A stretch of 8,235 nt of DNA from an uncultured Clostridia bacterium (GTDB lineage: Bacteria; Bacillota; Clostridia; Lachnospirales; Lachnospiraceae). The notes under the pieces were generated by a model, which was not told where the DNA came from, did no database searches, and was given only the letters and a program-made list of their open reading frames with translations. Each line of letters opens with the position of its first letter. The stretch's first letter is position 1. The stretch spans positions 1-8,235 of the forward strand of contig CAMWWR010000061.1 of NCBI GenBank assembly GCA_947178045.1, written 5' to 3'. Both the position numbers and the translations under genes were made by a program. Of the stretch, positions 6,407 to 8,235 are shown in pieces.

Positions 6407-6419
6407 AGGCATCCAGGCT

Positions 6420-8235
6420 ATGATATTAAAATATGATTTGTCAACCGAAAATCTGGCGCTTCTGGCACTGCCGGCCGACGAGGAGATCTGCTACGCCGTT
6501 CCCTTCGATATCGATGAGAACGGCAGCTTTCTCGACAATTCCTATGTTGTCGCCACCCGAAAACGCATTTTCGTTCTGGAGCGGGGCACGCGAAAGGCCG
6601 TCTATGCGCTGGCCGACTGCGAAAAGGTGGCCAGCGAGCCGCAGATCGACAGCGGTTTGTTCCTCGTCACGACAAACGGTGAGGAAATACTTGCCGCCCG
6701 GTTCTCAGGCAAGCATCTGGCCAGGTTTTCCTATGTCGCGCGCGGCTGCATGATGCTGCTCTCCGGCAATCCGTCCCTCGTTTCGAGCGACGAGTACGAA
6801 AAAACCTGCCCGAAATGCCACCGTGCGCTCCCGGGCACAAGAGAATGTCCGCACTGCAGCAAGAAGGGCGGCGGCTTTTCCAGGGAATTCCTGTCCATGC
6901 TGTCGCCGTACAAAAAGCAGCTGACCGCCATCCTTTTCTTCATGGTGCTCTCAGCCACTGCAACTCTGCTGAATCCTGAGATCCAGAAGCATTTGATCGA
7001 CGATGTACTGACGGACCGGAAGGGGACGCTGGGGGAGGCTTACTTCTTCCTCGGCACGCTCTTCGCCATCAGCATCGGAATGGTCGTCATCAATATCACA
7101 AAGGCATATCTGAGCTCAAAGCTCGGCTCCACTCTGAGCCGCGACCTGCGCGCGAAGCTGTACCACAAAATCCAGGTGCTCTCGCTCTCCTTCATCAACG
7201 ACCGCCGGCCGGGCGAGCTGATGAACCGCGTCGTATATGATACCGCCCGGATCAAGCAGTTTATGGAGGATGTGTTCTGCAACCTGTTTACTGTGATGGT
7301 GATCTTTGTCTTTGATGCGATATACATGCTGATTCTCGACGCGAAGCTGGCACTGATCTCGTTTTTGTTTATCCCGGTCGGAATCGTTATCTCCACCGCC
7401 TTCAAGCACAATATTCACCGGCGCTTCCACCGCCAGTGGCAGAAAAACGACGATGTGAACAGCTCCCTGCAGGATGTGATCTCCGGCATGAGCGTCGTAA
7501 AATCCTACGGCAAGGAGGAGGCCGAGACGGCCCATTTCAATGAGCTGTCCGATAGCTACGCCGCCATCAACCGCAGGAACGAGGTATTCTGGGCGATCTT
7601 CTACCCGATGCTCTCCTTCGTGATGGGCGCGGGTGTGTACTTCATCACCTTTTTCGGGGGCGTCAGCGTCCTGAACGGCAGAAAGACGCCGGGCGAGCTG
7701 CTGCAGTTCATCAGCTACACCTCCATGCTCTACATGTATCTGAACTGGCTGACGAATCTTCCCCGTCAGCTCATGAACCTGATCAACAGCGTGGAGCGCA
7801 TCAACGACGTCATGTCGCAGGAGCCGCGCATTGTGGACCGCAGCCAGGCAGTCGACCACGCGATCCGAGGCGCCGTCGAGTTCCGGCATGCCACCTTCGG
7901 CTACAAGTCCTACAAGCCCGTGCTTGAGGATATCAATCTCTCCGTGAAGCCGGGCGAGATGATCGGTCTGGTCGGGGCCTCCGGCACCGGAAAGTCGACG
8001 ATGATCAACCTGATCATGCACCTGTATGAGCTGGACGACGGCGAGCTGCTGATCGACGGCAGGGATATCCGCGATATCCGGCTCGAGAATTTCCATTCTC
8101 AGATCGGCGTCGTACTGCAGGAGACCTTCCTCTTTTCCGGCACAATCCTCAACAATATCCGGTTTTCCAAGCCGGAGGCGACCTACGAGGAGGTCATCCG
8201 CTCAGCCAAAATGGCAAACGCGCCCGATTTTATAT
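6420..8235 (+). CDS. Second ABC exporter half-transporter with PH-like domain and zinc ribbon, C-terminus beyond window edge
   Basis: The frame is open for 605 codons from the ATG at 6420 to the right edge, with AAAGG 10 nt upstream. The product starts MILKYDLSTENLALLALP. It repeats the architecture of the first ABC protein in this operon: a soluble beta-rich domain (about 1-120, with SYVVATRKRIFVLERG and GLFLVTTNGEEIL), then a zinc ribbon with Cys130, Cys133, Cys143 and Cys146. A six-helix membrane domain covers about 155-460. The ATPase domain begins near 490, with Walker A GASGTGKST (519-527) and Q-loop LQET (Gln567). The signature, Walker B and switch histidine lie beyond the window, so it cannot be seen whether this subunit keeps a catalytic glutamate. 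The gap after the DUF1854 gene is 55 bp, consistent with one operon. The protein clearly differs in sequence from the first one, as expected for the two halves of a heterodimer. Confidence 0.9.
   Translation, partial: MILKYDLSTENLALLALPADEEICYAVPFDIDENGSFLDNSYVVATRKRIFVLERGTRKAVYALADCEKVASEPQIDSGLFLVTTNGEEILAARFSGKHLARFSYVARGCMMLLSGNPSLVSSDEYEKTCPKCHRALPGTRECPHCSKKGGGFSREFLSMLSPYKKQLTAILFFMVLSATATLLNPEIQKHLIDDVLTDRKGTLGEAYFFLGTLFAISIGMVVINITKAYLSSKLGSTLSRDLRAKLYHKIQVLSLSFINDRRPGELMNRVVYDTARIKQFMEDVFCNLFTVMVIFVFDAIYMLILDAKLALISFLFIPVGIVISTAFKHNIHRRFHRQWQKNDDVNSSLQDVISGMSVVKSYGKEEAETAHFNELSDSYAAINRRNEVFWAIFYPMLSFVMGAGVYFITFFGGVSVLNGRKTPGELLQFISYTSMLYMYLNWLTNLPRQLMNLINSVERINDVMSQEPRIVDRSQAVDHAIRGAVEFRHATFGYKSYKPVLEDINLSVKPGEMIGLVGASGTGKSTMINLIMHLYELDDGELLIDGRDIRDIRLENFHSQIGVVLQETFLFSGTILNNIRFSKPEATYEEVIRSAKMANAPDFI

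Overview
The window looks like chromosomal DNA of a gut-type Clostridia (Firmicutes, probably Oscillospirales or a relative). This is inferred from several things: a YitT-family membrane protein, a small intracellular GH113-like glycosidase, GC-rich genes with strong AGGAGG-type ribosome binding sites, and sigma-A style promoters. No rRNA, tRNA, CRISPR array, insertion sequence or integrase is visible, so the taxonomic call rests on protein character only.

Region 1 (1 to about 1100) is clearly more AT-rich than the rest and reads on the minus strand. It holds an unrecognised gene that starts at 656 and runs off the left edge. It also holds a short, charged, coiled-coil-like ORF (871 to 719) that may be the tail of a longer, 5'-truncated gene. 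A good extended -10 promoter (695-724), overlapped by a small palindrome, lies between them. This part resembles an accessory block abutting a conserved backbone.

Region 2 (about 1020-3161, plus strand) holds a YitT-family integral membrane protein and a cytoplasmic GH113-like glycoside hydrolase. The 196-bp gap between them contains a notable nested inverted repeat. Its outer 17-bp helix would bury the hydrolase's Shine-Dalgarno sequence, and an alternative 6-bp pairing would release it, so it looks like an RNA switch on translation.

Region 3 (3260-8235, plus strand) is a likely operon behind a good promoter (TTGCGT, 17 bp, TATAAT). It encodes an ABC exporter half-transporter, a DUF1854 protein and a second ABC exporter half-transporter cut by the right edge. 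Both ABC proteins carry the same unusual front end: a roughly 130-residue soluble domain that looks PH-like, followed by a four-cysteine zinc ribbon, before the usual membrane and ATPase domains. DUF1854 proteins with ABC exporters are known in other bacteria as a set annotated as associated with cyanophycin metabolism. The simplest reading is a heterodimeric exporter with a DUF1854 partner. The substrate cannot be told from this sequence.
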